Positions 11,601-23,321 of a DNA stretch of 64,000 nucleotides are shown here, piece by piece. Position 1 is the first letter of the stretch; the number at the start of each line of letters is the position of its first letter. The notes beneath the pieces are model-generated. The model worked only from the letters and a program-made list of their open reading frames with translations, did not search any database and had not been told where the DNA came from. The stretch is from NCBI GenBank assembly GCA_021234155.1, contig JAJEKV010000006.1:5243727-5307726 (forward strand), written 5' to 3'. This DNA is from Isoetes taiwanensis. Taxonomy: Eukaryota; Streptophyta; Lycopodiopsida; Isoetales; Isoetaceae. A program made the translations under genes and the position numbers.

Positions 11601-14600
11601 GCTGATATATTTAGGAAGTTATCCTTATAAAATTTCTTTTTAGCAGGCAGAGAAAGACAAGGAACATTGCCACTCATCGGAACAAACTGTCTTCTACTAC
11701 CATTTTAAACTCGGCCCATTGTATAATGAGCACCTCCAAGCAAACATGACTAGGATTCAATCATTGAGTAAGCTAGAGAAGAAAGCCTCTACTACCATTT
11801 TAAACTCTAGGCCCGTTGTATAATGAGCATCTCTAAGCAAACATGACCAGGATTCAATCACTGAGTAAGCTAGAGAAGAAAGGCTCTATGTTTGCAAAAT
11901 CTATTTGTTCAAGCCCAAAAGCTTCAAAGAAATAATATGCATCAGCCCAAACACATTGAAAAGTATGTGGCAACCTAAAGAAAGCTAATAAATAGTTGCT
12001 AATGAAGAAGAAGCAGCACAAGACTCGAGAAGACAATAGCAACTTCCAAGTTTTGGGAGTTGATGTTATTGATAAAAACAACTTGCCGGGTATGATCTTA
12101 TGCTACAATTTTTTTGGATGTCCCAAACGAAAAGAATGCTGGAGAACTAGTTCACCAGAGCTGCCAGATACACAAGGCTTTTATGTTAAAGACCTGAAAG
12201 TAGAATTGTTCCATTTGAGTGATAAGGTGACCCCATTAAGTAGGCTATAGTTGACCCCTTTATGAGGAGCACATATGACCTTATTGGTTAGAAGCCAATT
12301 GAGAAAGCTCAATTTCAAAAGTAATGTCCATAACGGTAATTGAGCCATCTGTTGAGACTTTCCCTAGGTTGAAGACTTGGCATAATAATGGGGTCTGTGT
12401 TCCCATCAGTCAAATGCCAAATGAAACTTGCCATTCTGGCATTTTAATCTCCCATAAACAATACATGACTGATGTTGGTAACTCCATAAGATCCTCTTGC
12501 CCTTCTTTGTGTCTTGATCTTGCAAGATAACCTTGAAATTCTTGAAATATATTCTTTTATATTACCAGATTTTGAATGCTTGATTTTAGAGGAGAACTTG
12601 TTTTCCACCATAGCAATGAACATTTTGTAAATGGTAAAAACTTGAGATTAACATTTAATAGGGTACAGACATGTGAAGGTATAGGCAAATAGCAAATATC
12701 AAAATGAACCAGCTATAAAGGATGATCTGCATGAAATTAGCTCGAGAAGGGTAAGATCTGTATTTTTCCCCTGCAATTAGTCTCATGAACTTGAAGTATG
12801 GGCAAGCCCTTTACCATTTGAGCAGCGGCCAAAACTAGGCTACAAATGTAACCATACCTTGCATAACGTAATAATTTAAATTTGTACAGCTGCGGATGTT
12901 ATGGTACTTGCTTGAAAGTGCTGAGAATGCAAATATTTTCTCCCTTTAATAACATATAGACCACCAGCATTTAAGCAACCCTTAGCTATAGGCCCAAGCT
13001 GTTGCAAATCAATGGGATTTTCTGTAGTATATGAACTTCATTATCAGTAAATAAAACTAAAGACCCATTTTTTTTTATCAAAATCGCTAACACTTGAAAG
13101 ATCTAAGAACAAGAATGACATCTTTCAGCTTCTAAGTTAGACAATGCGTAGCAGGAATGCTGATTTTGCCTTTTCCTTTAGATCTATCAATATTTTCATC
13201 TGCAATGTTCTATTGAAGTCTTGCAAACCCTGGTTCAAGATTATGATCCCGAGCAGCATTACAGCCAAATAACTGCATGATCAATCCAAATGCATATAGA
13301 AGCTGTGTTAAAGACGAGCACTCGATTTATGAAGAAAAAATAGCTCGGAATAGGGCTTGCCACAATTTGACCACAAATCAAGTGACAAAAGTTTGTCCAA
13401 ATGTATCCTAGATAATCGAAAAGGCAAAAACCAGTCTCTTTAAACAACACTAGGGCTATACTGTCAATCTTGAACAAGTGTTGACCAGATCAAGGAAAGA
13501 TCGCCTAATACTAACTGTTTCTTGAAAGATGTGCAAAATCACAAGCAAGATTCCTCTGATCCTGATTATACTGGGCTTTTAAAAGAACGCTTATATCAAT
13601 CCGATCCAGCTAATGCAGACTTGGCTTCCAAAAAATTATAAAGCAGACACGAATTTGTACTTTCCATTCTGGCTCTGATACCATATTGGTAGAATAGAAT
13701 TTTTATGAAGAGGGCTGAAAAAGGGGTACAAAACGTACTAACAAGCGTGCATAGAGCTAATGTAGGAACTAACTGATGTGATCATGGCATTTAGATAGCA
13801 ATAGATGATACGCCAACATGCTAAGTCATCGTATACTTACAAGATTGGACTTTGAAGATTGGACTTAATTGTTTCCTTCTCTTAATTTAAAGTCTCCAAG
13901 TAGTAAGATTCGTCTCATTTAAAGATTTCAATGGTATCATCGGAAAGGATCTTGCATAGTGAAGCTCCTTCTTGCACATTATATCTCTATTGTCTGACTC
14001 ATTGGATGGAAACTTGCAAAGCAGGAATGTGCATACAGCATTTGGCTGTTAATCCAACTATTATTCAAATCAATGGAGTCCTTTATCAGGTTCAGGAGGT
14101 GTTAGGTTATACATTAAGATTTGAACTGACTATAGCATAATGCAATATGGTAAATAAGTGGCTTAATTAGACCATATCATGAGAGATATACGGCTGATTA
14201 CTAAAACCCATAGTTAGCTTTATCTTAGTGCTTTAGAAAAGCCCATAGCTAGGCGTCCACCTTCTTTTAATAATCTTATAGATTCGTTGTAATGCCTATT
14301 CCTTAGCTAATATGGTTTTAACAAAAACACAATACCTCTTGTTTCCATCAAACGCACTAACATGACCATCACGATGGCAAGGAGGTGTTCCACTCGTCAC
14401 AGGCTTGACCCAGAGTAGAGTGCGCACATCAAAACTGTACAATTCATCCACCTGTTAGAAGAATTAACCTCAGACGTAAGATCAACTTTTGAAATACATT
14501 AAAAAAAAAAGGGAGAGAGAGAGATTTCAGGTAAGTTGCCTAGACATGTAAGAAACTAATGGACATGTTTGTCTACTCTTCTTTACATAATAGATGGACG

Positions 14601-17600
14601 TTTAATCAAGCCAACTGGCATATTGAATGACTACATGCCACTTGTTTGCTTATAGTTATTTTAAATATAGAAGCTTAACCAGGCGGTTACATAGACCTGT
14701 CATATTGAACATAACTGCATGGCATCTAAAACACTACAGAAGAGTTGTGACAGACTTTGAATTTAAAACTACTGCAATAATTTCCAATAAGACAAATCCA
14801 ATCACAATACCTTCCCAAAATGGCTAACATGTCCTCCAAACATATAAATAACAGCTCCAGCTTGTGTCATACTATGACCTGTCCTAAAACATGGACCTCC
14901 TAGACCAGTGTCAAATCTTGTTGGAAACTTTTTGTACTTTCCTGTTCACAAAAATGCAGATTATTGGAAACTAAAACTACATATTATATATTGTTTCACA
15001 TACCGACTATAGTTCCTGGAGGCTTCTGACGGATCAACTCTTCTAATTTCTGTTGTAGATCAACCTCCCTTAAATATTCTATGAACTCCTCAAAGCCCTG
15101 CTAAAATAAACTATGCAGGAATGATATGTCAATTCTCCCAAACATATTTAGAGAACAATCAGCCCTACATTAACAATTTTGTCCATCAGTCTTAGCTAAC
15201 CGGCTACAACCAATTCACCAAATTGAGTGTTTAACCATTCAATAGCCCGACTAGGACCATGTAGAATTGAATAATTGAAATGATGGTATAGTGAAAAAAA
15301 GTGCCCATCCCGGTGGTGGTCTAGCGGTAAGGTCTTGGATTGGGGTGATCCCCATCAGGGTTCAAAACCCACTGGCTACCATCGGGTGGGAGACGTGGGC
15401 GGGTGCAAGTCCCACCAACCATGCCTTCAAACAAAAAAAAAAGGAATGACAAAGGCAAACGAAATGGTAAAGGTACTGAAGTTGTGTAATGAGCACATAT
15501 GAAAAGTAACATAGAGAAGAGTTGAATTCTATCAAAGGGCTTGTATCTCAGTACTAGAGCACTTGTCTTGCGAATAAGGGGTCATGGGTTCAATTCTAGC
15601 CTATCCACCCTCAAGCTGTGGTGGTTTATTTTGCAATGTAAAGCCATGACCCCAAAAGTAGACATGTTCAATAGTAGATGGATGCTCCCAATTGTGAATA
15701 TATGAGGATGAACATGCAATATGAGTTGGGTGCATGGATGAGAATGAGCATGCTTGGTGGATGAGAATGAGCATGTTTGGCTAGCAAGAGCCTAACTTCT
15801 GCTATGGTAGAGTTGCCTGACGAGAGGGAAGCAAGAACTGGTGTAATATGGTGATGGAATGGAAGCCTAACTCCTGCTATGGTAGAGTTGCCTAGTGAGA
15901 GGGAAGCAAGACGTGGTGTATGGTGAAGGAATGGATCAATGTGCCGATTAAACACACCCATTAAGGGCGAGTGTTGGAGGATGTATAAGCTCAATTGTAC
16001 ATCCAACTCTCCACAAAGTCAGTTGTAAGAACACTTGGCAGGGTCTTGGGTTTGATATCCAACCTGTACATCCAATCATGTGTCATGTGGCATATGTCAC
16101 GTGACTGTCACCTGTTAGCTATCACCGCCAATGTAATGCAACTATCTCCTTGGTGATAAATAAGAACTAGCTCGCATGCAAGTTGCAGAAAGTAAAGAAA
16201 AGTTGCCCCACAAAACCAGAATCATGGTATGAAAAATCTTAGAAAATGAAAAGTGATATCCACAATGGATCACCTTTATACTTGCTCGTTCAAACTCAAA
16301 GCCTTTGTGAACTTGGTCATTTGATCTGTAATATACATATCCATGGAGCCATCAAATGCTTCCTTGATGATGAAATAATAGTGTTTTTTAACCTATTTTC
16401 TCAAGTCAAGTTTATGACTTCAAGGTCTCAAGGAAATAGTGATGACTGATGAAACTAATATCTTCTTATACCAATTCAAATTTTGATCCATGGCATATAA
16501 ACACTCATGTATTATGGTAAAAATAAGAAAATACATCATGCAAAAATTCCGCCTTCCCACTAAACAAATGGCTGTAAAAGGCTCTGATAAGAGTGAATAC
16601 ACATGATAAAGGAAATATGAACGGCTGGCAAGTGGAATCACTACAAACAAAGAGCAACTAACTACGATGTAGTTGTGATCTTTACAATGAATCATGGCAT
16701 AATGATGATGTGGCACAATTTTGCCCCCTCAACTATATTCTGTTTATAATATATATATACTCTAATAGTGGTCTCACAAAGTGTCTTTACTTCAGTTTAA
16801 ACTCTAACAGTGGTCCCACATAGGTTTAAGTAGATGTAGTGGATTTCCCTCTTCTTTCATCAACTCCAAGAAATGAGATAAGGCAACACTCTATGCTGAG
16901 TGCATGTTCGGACAAAAGCAAGATGTGGACCAAAAGTAGGTGCAAGAAACGACACTGCAGGTAATGATAACTAATAGATCACGTACCATTTTTTATATTC
17001 AAACTTCTTTCTATATGATCCCTTTTTTATTAGCTAGGTAAATATACCGTCACTATAATTATCATAAGATCCAACATGATTCACTTACAACCACCTAACC
17101 TAAGATTTATGAGAAACAAACTCACCTTTGCATAAACAGTCTTTGCAGGCTCTGAAAGTGGATTTCCATCGCAATTTAACTCTTGCAGATGCTTTAACAC
17201 ACACAAAGTTGGTATAATAGATGTAAGTTGATTGCCATGTAAATCAAGGGACACAAGCTCTGTCAAATTCTGCAGAGAATTTGGCAAGGATGTAAGGAAA
17301 TTTTTACTCGCATTTAGTCGTTGAAGACTCCTCAATGACCCAATAGATTCTGGTAGGTTCACAAGCTTGTTATGTGCTGCAACCAAATAGTAAACAAGTT
17401 CAGTCTTCCCACAAAGTACGAAGGGAAATAATTTTTCTTGTCCGTGAGATCATGAACATTGTTACCTAAAAATATTGAACATTGTTCCCACCAAAACAAG
17501 TAGTTAGCATATTACAGAAGATCAAAGTCAGTTGCTAACCAACATTCAGGTAGAGAAGGGATCCAAAGACTCTCCAGCCTTCAAATAGAGATGCAAGATT

Positions 17601-19593
17601 ATTTCTAGAGAAGTTCAGCTCTCGCAAGTTTGTTAAACCATACAAAGAGCTATTCATGTCTTTCAAATTATTGTCAGATACATCTAGTACCTGCACATAT
17701 AAATCAAAACAAACTTATCTTATGCGTTTATGTGAACTGCAGAAGAAGTTAATGATCACATGAAATAGAACGGGACTTTCTAGACCAAGAAATTTTAACA
17801 AACCAAGAAAATTCCCCTTTCACAGGATCAAGAAAACTCAAATACCGCAAGGGCAACAAGGTCCATTTTTTGTTCCTTTTTCGAAACCTAAGAGAGCAAG
17901 AAATTGTAAAGCCATCTGGCATCACGTATCTTGATGCTCACACCAATTGCAGTCTTCTTCTGTCTGTTCATCCGGCATGATCTGGAACTTTCATACATAT
18001 CAAGACATGGATAACTCCAAGTGATCTTCCCACCAAAATGCAATTCTACAAAGATCACTTCCTTGAGATCAATGAAGATGGTTTCATCGTGCCGCCAAGA
18101 TATTTGAATATCCACCTCGCACATAAAGTGAGACATGCTATTGATCAGCTCAGGGTCTCATCTCACCAGCTTGAGATTGAGGCTGGCCCAGCGATTAGAC
18201 CTAAAGTCGAGCGGACAAAGAGGGTTTGTAGATTGTGCCATTTGAATGCAATTGAGTTGAGTCTGAGGAACACTTTATCTTTACATGTCCAGTCTATTTT
18301 GCTTGTTTCGCGAACCTACCTCCCTCTCAAATCTCATCAGATATGAAGACCAGAAATGTGTAGCTCTTTTCCTCCATCAAATGACCGTTCATAGAAGAAA
18401 TCTGTTGAAGGAGCAGGCTGGTGGGAGAGACAGACAAGGAAGTGACCTTACACAAAGGCAGATCACAGTCAGATACAAAGTTTGGTTACTTTACATGGCC
18501 GCACAGTCAACTTCAACAGCCTCATGTAGAAAATTCTTGGCACTATTAGATCGATTGTTGCATCAAGAAGTCCCTCAACAAGCCAGAAAGATCCATGAAA
18601 AAGAATACTCAGGTAGCCCTTTGACCGTAACCTTGGTCTACATTGTTGTGCTAGTAGTGATGGGGTAAAGGAATTTTCTAGGGGTGTGTTCTCTCTTTAA
18701 ACGTAGAGGTAGAGAACAAGTTCAAACTAAACATCCAAAATCAAAACTAGTACGTAATCTTAAAATTTCATTACATCCAATCTCATCATGCAAATACAAT
18801 ACGTGGTTGCTCAACCTATGAATGTTAGATCTTACTGAGGTAGGAATGTTATTCATACCTTCATTTATACTAGTTGTTGGTCTTTTCTATGCTAATTGTT
18901 ATATCATTATCATTTCACAAGGCTATTGAAACAAACTTAATTTTCCATGATCTTCTGATTTCTTATTCCTGTTTTAAAATATAAATTACATGCCTCTAAG
19001 TGGCATTTATCTTTCCAGTAAGACCCCAAAATATATGTCATTATGCAAATGACGAGCATCACCTTGTAGATCAATAATTTAGAACCAATTACCATAAAAC
19101 AAGTAGAAGGAACAGCAAATCCAACCTGGAGCTTGTGGAAGGCAAAAACAACAGTAGGAAGCTCGTTAAAATTGTTTTGATTAAGCCTTAAAAACTTCAC
19201 ATGTCTGAAGTCCCCTAGTTCAGGTATCAAGTTGGTCATTAAGTTGCTGCATCCAATATGACTCAGTTTAGATTGAACATTTCCAAGCTTTCTTCCTATT
19301 TGACAGTTCAAAAGCACACTTACTTGTGAAAATCAAGCTCACTAATTACATTAACACCTCCCGCTTTCAGAAGGTTCATAAATCCTTGCGGCAGATCTGA
19401 TAGTTCCAGTCCACTACAAATGTTCCAATTTAATCAATACAAGACAACTTCAATTGCTTTGTGTTATATAAACACGCCAACCACTATGAGAGACTTACCT
19501 GAGAATTAGCTTTTGTGACTTTCTGCACTCAATAATTCGTGCCTTTACCTTCTTCAACTTTGCGAATGCTTCTTTGTTCTTTTTCATTGCCAT
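5688..19593 (-). CDS. Leucine-rich-repeat plus kelch-repeat protein, 532 aa, 13 exons
   Basis: Exons, in transcript order: 19499-19593, 19324-19413, 19126-19246, 17540-17690, 17126-17376, 15004-15100, 14811-14941, 14336-14451, 7773-7860, 6573-6704, 6187-6351, 6041-6105, 5688-5784. They total 1599 nt, in frame, every intron GT-AG. The ATG at 19593 is the first in frame after upstream TGA stops; the stop is TAA at 5688-5690.
Residues 1-32 form a basic N-terminal helix. About 50-235 are leucine-rich repeats (FLRLNQNNF, VLDVSDNNL, ELNFSRNNL, SLDLHGNQL, ELNCDGNPL). 236-275 is a charged helical linker. 285-532 are five kelch repeats with GG doublets (MFGG, VFGG, LFGG, VHGG, ILGG). There is no signal peptide, transmembrane segment, kinase or F-box. 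It is probably a cytosolic scaffold or protein-interaction protein; the partner is unknown. The repeat identities are direct; the role is inference. Confidence 0.85.
8079..8185 (-). repeat. tRNA-derived SINE
   Basis: The minus strand starts with GTTGTTATCTCAATGGTAGAGCGTG (A-box within it) and continues with a B-box-like GGTCATGGATGTCAGTCC. It ends in an A-rich tail (ATTAAAAAATAAAATCC). No acceptor-stem pairing is present. It lies inside the large kelch intron in the same orientation as the gene. Confidence 0.55.
9305..9330. repeat. CTAT tetranucleotide microsatellite
   Basis: About six perfect CTAT units within the large intron. A simple repeat with no other content. Confidence 0.8.
9520..9785. 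repeat. Long pyrimidine (CCTTTT-rich) tract
   Basis: About 260 bases of almost uninterrupted C/T on the + strand. The open frames across it (Phe/Pro/Leu/Ser-rich) are composition artefacts. Confidence 0.75.
9848..10840. repeat. 492-bp direct tandem duplication
   Basis: Copy 1 is 9848-10339 and copy 2 starts at 10340. Each begins CCAGCACCCGCCGATTGC and ends in a (GGAA)n microsatellite. By eye only a couple of substitutions separate them (TTTC/TTCC near 10067/10559 and ATCT/ATTT near 10168/10660). Each copy holds an identical 60-codon frame ending 'GPIKEVVDDWRKYVN' stop (10055-10237 and 10547-10729). I do not recognise the encoded sequence. The (GGAA)n tract at the junction is a plausible site for slippage or unequal exchange. 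Confidence 0.9.
10946..12600 (-). pseudogene. LINE-type retroelement relic (endonuclease and C-terminal zinc region)
   Basis: On the minus strand, 12330-12600 encodes the APE-type endonuclease core of a non-LTR element: 'VLFMGD.NARM', then 'DGNTDPI' and 'RESLN', with one stop in the first motif. Further on, 11465-11677 and 10946-11449 encode the C-terminal region with 'FRVSSHQLEIEVGR' and 'ESEEHFIFTCPTYYIIRGRYHCLF', the cysteine-containing tail of such elements. The reverse transcriptase between them is largely lost. A second copy of the C-terminal part lies at 17888-18668 on the other strand. Confidence 0.65.
11694..11888. repeat. 97-bp tandem duplication
   Basis: The block starting CTACTACCATTTTAAACT and ending AAGCTAGAGAAGAAAG occurs twice in succession with a few substitutions. 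It lies just upstream of the LINE-tail frame on the minus strand. Confidence 0.8.
15301..15442 (+). repeat. tRNA-derived SINE with poly(A) tail
   Basis: It starts GTGCCCATCCCGG. An A-box (GTGGTCTAGCGGTAAGG) lies near 15315 and a B-box (GGGTTCAAAACCC) at 15358-15370. The body ends CCAACCATGCC and is followed by a tail of ten A's. A related 3' body lies near 26480-26525. It is antisense to the LRR-kelch gene. Confidence 0.75.
15537..15615 (+). repeat. tRNA-Ala-like SINE head or tRNA pseudogene
   Basis: GTATCTCAGTACTAGAGCAC forms a D-arm and A-box. The next stretch folds as an anticodon arm (CTTGT, loop CTTGCGA, ATAAG; anticodon TGC), followed by a B-box GGGTTCAATTCT. The acceptor stem does not pair, so a functional tRNA is unlikely. 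Confidence 0.55.
17888..18668 (+). pseudogene. Second copy of the LINE C-terminal relic
   Basis: The + strand encodes 'FYKDHFLEINEDGFIVPPRY', 'LRVSSHQLEIEAG', 'RVCRLC', then after a frame change 'ESEEHFIFTCPVYF' and 'CLFREPTSLSNLIRYEDQKCV'. Each block aligns with the minus-strand relic at 10946-11677. It lies inside an LRR-kelch intron (17691-19125), antisense to the gene. The CxxC and EHFxFxCPxY pattern belongs to the cysteine-containing tail after non-LTR reverse transcriptase. Confidence 0.6.
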
Positions 19594-19869
19594 GATGTTG
19601 TACTTACACCGTAAGCTATAATATCATCATTCCTAGATGTATGCAGCACCCTTGGAGGAAACGAAAATGTTATTTCAGAAAACAAACACTAGGTGCAAAT
19701 AAGAAGTTTTGAGGCTTAAATTCATCTGGAAATATGGCATCCAGCAAAAGCACTAAATGCAGTGAAACACAGTTGAAATATTGTATATAATTATAGTAAT
19801 TTTACTTGGCAGCATTCCTTATGACTTCATTCTTATACGGACGTACTCATTCACTTTAGCACACTTTAG

Positions 19870-20012
19870 CACACGTGGTGATGAGATTTGCACTCACCCG
19901 CTTCTCCACTTGATAGTACCCGCACAGTTAATGAGACTTGCACTCACCCACTTCTCCACTTGAATAACCCACAAGCACAATTTCAAGGTCTAACCACTAG
20001 ACCACATAACTT
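19870..20012 (-). repeat. tRNA-derived SINE
   Basis: Minus strand: AGTTATGTGGTCTAGTGGTTAGACC (A-box), then GGTGCAAGTCTCATTAAC as a B-box-like block. That block is repeated about 50 bp later (GGTGCAAATCTCATCACC), so the 3' body is internally duplicated. It lies about 280 bp upstream of the LRR-kelch start codon. Confidence 0.55.
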
Positions 20013-20750
20013 GTTTCATTCTTATCACACTATCACATGTTGCAATCATTTTTGTCTTGTCTCTCGGGTTAGAGAAAGTTGTGACGTATTAAATTTTGGA
20101 TCACATTGAATTTAATTGTGATTGTGAACAATGAGAAAAAAGAAGAAAAAGACTAACTACTCATGCACAAGTACGACATGCACTTTATAATATATTGCAT
20201 GCGTCTATTCAAACTTCATTTTAAGACAAAATATACAAGCGTTGATCATCGCTAGAACCAACCAACTCAACAAAAGATGTTGTGCTTTTTGCAAAAACAA
20301 ATACTTTACTCTTATAGAAGCTACTCTATGTATAAAGTAAGGAACGAGAATCCCATATATATGATCTCAAAATATTGAATAAATTAACTTTTATCGTCTA
20401 AGTCTACGGAGACCAAAAAGCTCTATGGGTAAACATAAATAAACACCAACCAATTTCAATCTCAGAAGGCACACTTAATATTGTAACATAGGTGAATAAT
20501 AACTAGGTTATCAAGTCATTTTAAAACATGATTTGGTTCAGATGACTCCTTTCCCTCATTTTCAGAGTTAACCATGATTCTCCCATTGAGAAATTTAGAT
20601 GCTCTTCAATAGAAACCTTTAACTACCGAGGGATGGGTTTTGGCACGGCAAAAGCAATGGTATATTTGTGAAAAGCCATATATTTGGTCTGGCTTGGAAC
20701 ATGTTTGAGTTTAAGCATTTTGCATTCCATTTGAAGTAAACAATTTGTCA
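20013..20750. other. No feature recognised
   Basis: AT-rich sequence upstream of the LRR-kelch gene. I see no exons, repeats or strong promoter motif. Confidence 0.5.
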
Positions 20751-20754
20751 TTTT

Positions 20755-22600
20755 TTGCTGAATATAACAGATTATAGCCCTTGTAACAATATATATATAA
20801 TGATAGATCAGCTTATAGTACCTCAGATATTGTGGCAATCTATGCTCCCTTTGGATCTCATTATGAATATTTTCGTATTTGTATATTTCCTTCTGGAAAT
20901 TTATGGCCTTCCAACTGCCGATGTAGTTCTTGAACAGAGACTTCGGGGTTTCTCACAAATGTGTTATGATGCTCTTAATATTATGTTTTCCTATCAGACC
21001 CTTTTCTTTTCAATTCGGCATGGCTTTTATGTATCGGGATAGTCTGAGAGCAATGTTTTTTGGCCCCTTACCCATTTCCCGCTCTAGGAGCAATGCCAAA
21101 ATTTCCTCATTCGCATTCTTTTAAGGCTTTCCCCGCTATCCTCTCCCATCCCCTTGTTCTTCCTCCAGTACATTACAAATGCATTCTTTCACGAGATTCA
21201 CAACTATTTTACACGGTCCCAATGTTTGAGTTTGAGCATGATTAACAGAGGCATGCAAAAGCAGCAAGATTAATAGTACCTCATCCAAATGAATCAATGC
21301 ACTTATAGACATACCTTTACAAGCTTTTCAAGGCATCAAGTTACACGATTTTTGAAGGCGTCATGATTCTTGAGTTTAGTGGCTACGAATTGTTCACAGC
21401 AAGAGAAAAGAAACCAACATTGGTTGGTCCTACTTTAGATGTGTTTTATTTGCCAGTTTATTTGTCTAAGACGAAGAATACTTAACATCTACTATTTTTC
21501 ATATTTTAATCTATAAATCTTTGTAGGCAGAAATTTTCTGATAGTGTTAACTGAGGTAGAGTTCAAGGCTCAGATTAGCCCAAGGCAATGAGAGTGTCAT
21601 GTTGAAGCCTCTTGTATTGGCAAGAAAATTCCTTATCTTTCGTATGCTGGCATATTGCTCCCTCCTTATCTTTCGTATGCTGGCATTTTGCGGTTGAGCC
21701 ACTGAAATTAACCGAATATCAATTCTAATGGGTCGTGTTTGAGAAGGACTGGACTTGTCCCTTGCCTTTAAGTTTGATAGAAAACAAACCAAGTGTTGCA
21801 ACCTCTCTCATTTGTCTTTTTTTGCCTGCTCCCATCTCTAGCTGTTAATATTCATGTTTTCATCTTGGCCACTCACACCAAAGATTGCAAAAAGTGCTAC
21901 ATCTACAAGATTGAGCTGGCAACTTTGCCTGATATAGGTATTTCTGAATCTCTGCCTACTTCTCCCTTTGAATTTCAAAAGTTTCCTGTGGTTACAGTCT
22001 GGCCTTGTAACAAATTCCTTAAAATTTCTTTAATGAAAGCTTTATAGCGAAGGAAGTGAACTTGGAACCTGCAAACAGTTGGCCTTTCTGCATTGATGGA
22101 AAATCTCTCTACTAGCAGATTGTTTGCAGCAATGAATTGCGAACAAGTAAACGAGTAGAATATGTTCTAATATGGTGGCATATCAAAATATGGGATGCCC
22201 TTGCATCCCATTTGTAACCAAAGTGAAGGAAATCCATCAGACCATCATGTGGAGAAGATAATTCTTACACCATATAGGAGGTACGCAGTTCCTTGATCTG
22301 TTAATTACTCCAAAGGTAGAAGACCTCTAGTCCCTGGTGAAAATACAAGAGTTCTACAATCTAAACTCGAGTACCTTCAACAAATATGAAAAGCTGAAGT
22401 CTGAAATGATTATATTTGGCACTTGAAAAGCTCTGATTCCATAGACATAGAATTTACTATGAAGATTATGTACACTGTTCTTGACCTGTTAAATTCAACA
22501 GCTGCAGCAAGGCACATAGAAAAAGAGATTGGAGAATCGAACCCCAGGCTCCAGAAGACATATTTTTTCTCATTCTAGGAAGTCAATAAATTTCCCTTCA
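20755..22600 (+). pseudogene. Very degenerate LINE-like sequence
   Basis: Two weak resemblances on the + strand. 'IVAIYAPFGSHYEYFR' (about 20815-20870) looks like the start of a LINE endonuclease. 'FYNLNSSTFNKYEKLKSEMIIFG' (about 22350-22420) resembles the region after the LINE polymerase active site. The frames between are broken. It could equally be unrelated sequence. A short direct repeat of CCTTATCTTTCGTATGCTGG occurs at about 21630-21680. Confidence 0.3.
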
Positions 22601-23321
22601 AAAAGAGAGTTTAGCTTGTTTATAATAGAACTTTCAAGTTCTAGATCGACCTATACGAGCATTAAAGTCTCCAACAAGATTCTTGTAATGATTTCATGAA
22701 ATGATGTGATGCCCCAAAATTTAAATATCAAACTGTAATGCCCAGGTTATGAGAGATCAAACAGAATAGTTGACTAAGAATTCTAGAAAGGAAGGAGGTT
22801 CTTACTTGCCACAGTTGGTAGTGAGAGACACAGAGAGTATGCAATCTTATTTCTGGATATTCCTTGAGCTGGAAACACAGCCACTAAACCAATAGCACAG
22901 CCTAATATCACTCATGATTTTAATTCATTGAAACAAGCCTGACTTCCATAAGCAACAAGCATTTTGTCTTCCTGAAGATGATCATTAATCGACCGAATCC
23001 CTTTTTATTTATTTATCATAGAACTCCAATTAATTCGTGAAAATTGCTTCTTATCTGCCCAAAATTCATCAAACATATGATCTAAGGTGCATTTTTCTCG
23101 TGGCACTCATTACACCGCAAGAATTCAACCCAACGCAACAAATCAGGCTCTATTGGTATTTCTTAAAAGAAAATCCTCAACTTCATCTATTTGCCATGCT
23201 CTCCCTAATGGTAAAAGCATGCATCTGCAATGATCTGCTAGTGGTTTAAAGAGATAATCTTGTAACATAGAATCAAAACAATGATAGCCTTCATCAATTA
23301 AACCCCTACAACAATGAATTC

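Larger units (their letters stand above)
7861..14335 (-). other. 6.5-kb intron of the LRR-kelch gene, filled with repeats
   Basis: The donor follows AACAAGAG (exon ending 14336) and the acceptor precedes GCTTTACG (exon starting 7860). Joining them gives a continuous kelch strand ending in VFGG, so no coding exon is missing. The intron holds a SINE, a pyrimidine tract, a 492-bp tandem duplication, a LINE relic and a 97-bp tandem duplication, each listed separately. Elsewhere in it (for example 8205-9300 and 12700-14300) I see nothing recognisable. Confidence 0.8.
15101..17125 (-). other. 2.0-kb intron of the LRR-kelch gene
   Basis: Separates the last leucine-rich-repeat exon from the linker exon (AAG joined to CAG GGC TTT). 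It contains the two tRNA-like repeats at 15301-15442 and 15537-15615, plus a repeated 'GCCTAACT(T/C)CTGCTATGGTAGAG' block near 15790 and 15865. Nothing else is recognisable. Confidence 0.75.

Noticed and set aside
15537-15615. Functional tRNA-Ala(TGC) gene
   Set aside because: D-arm and anticodon arm are present, but the acceptor and T-arms do not pair properly. Best explained as a SINE head or pseudogene.
18937-19317. 126-codon minus ORF as a single exon starting at 19317
   Set aside because: Splicing at 19323/19246 gives a proper LRR junction (ELDFHNNLMTNL) and keeps the total frame. The ORF's N-terminus is intron and its C-terminus beyond 19126 is also intron.
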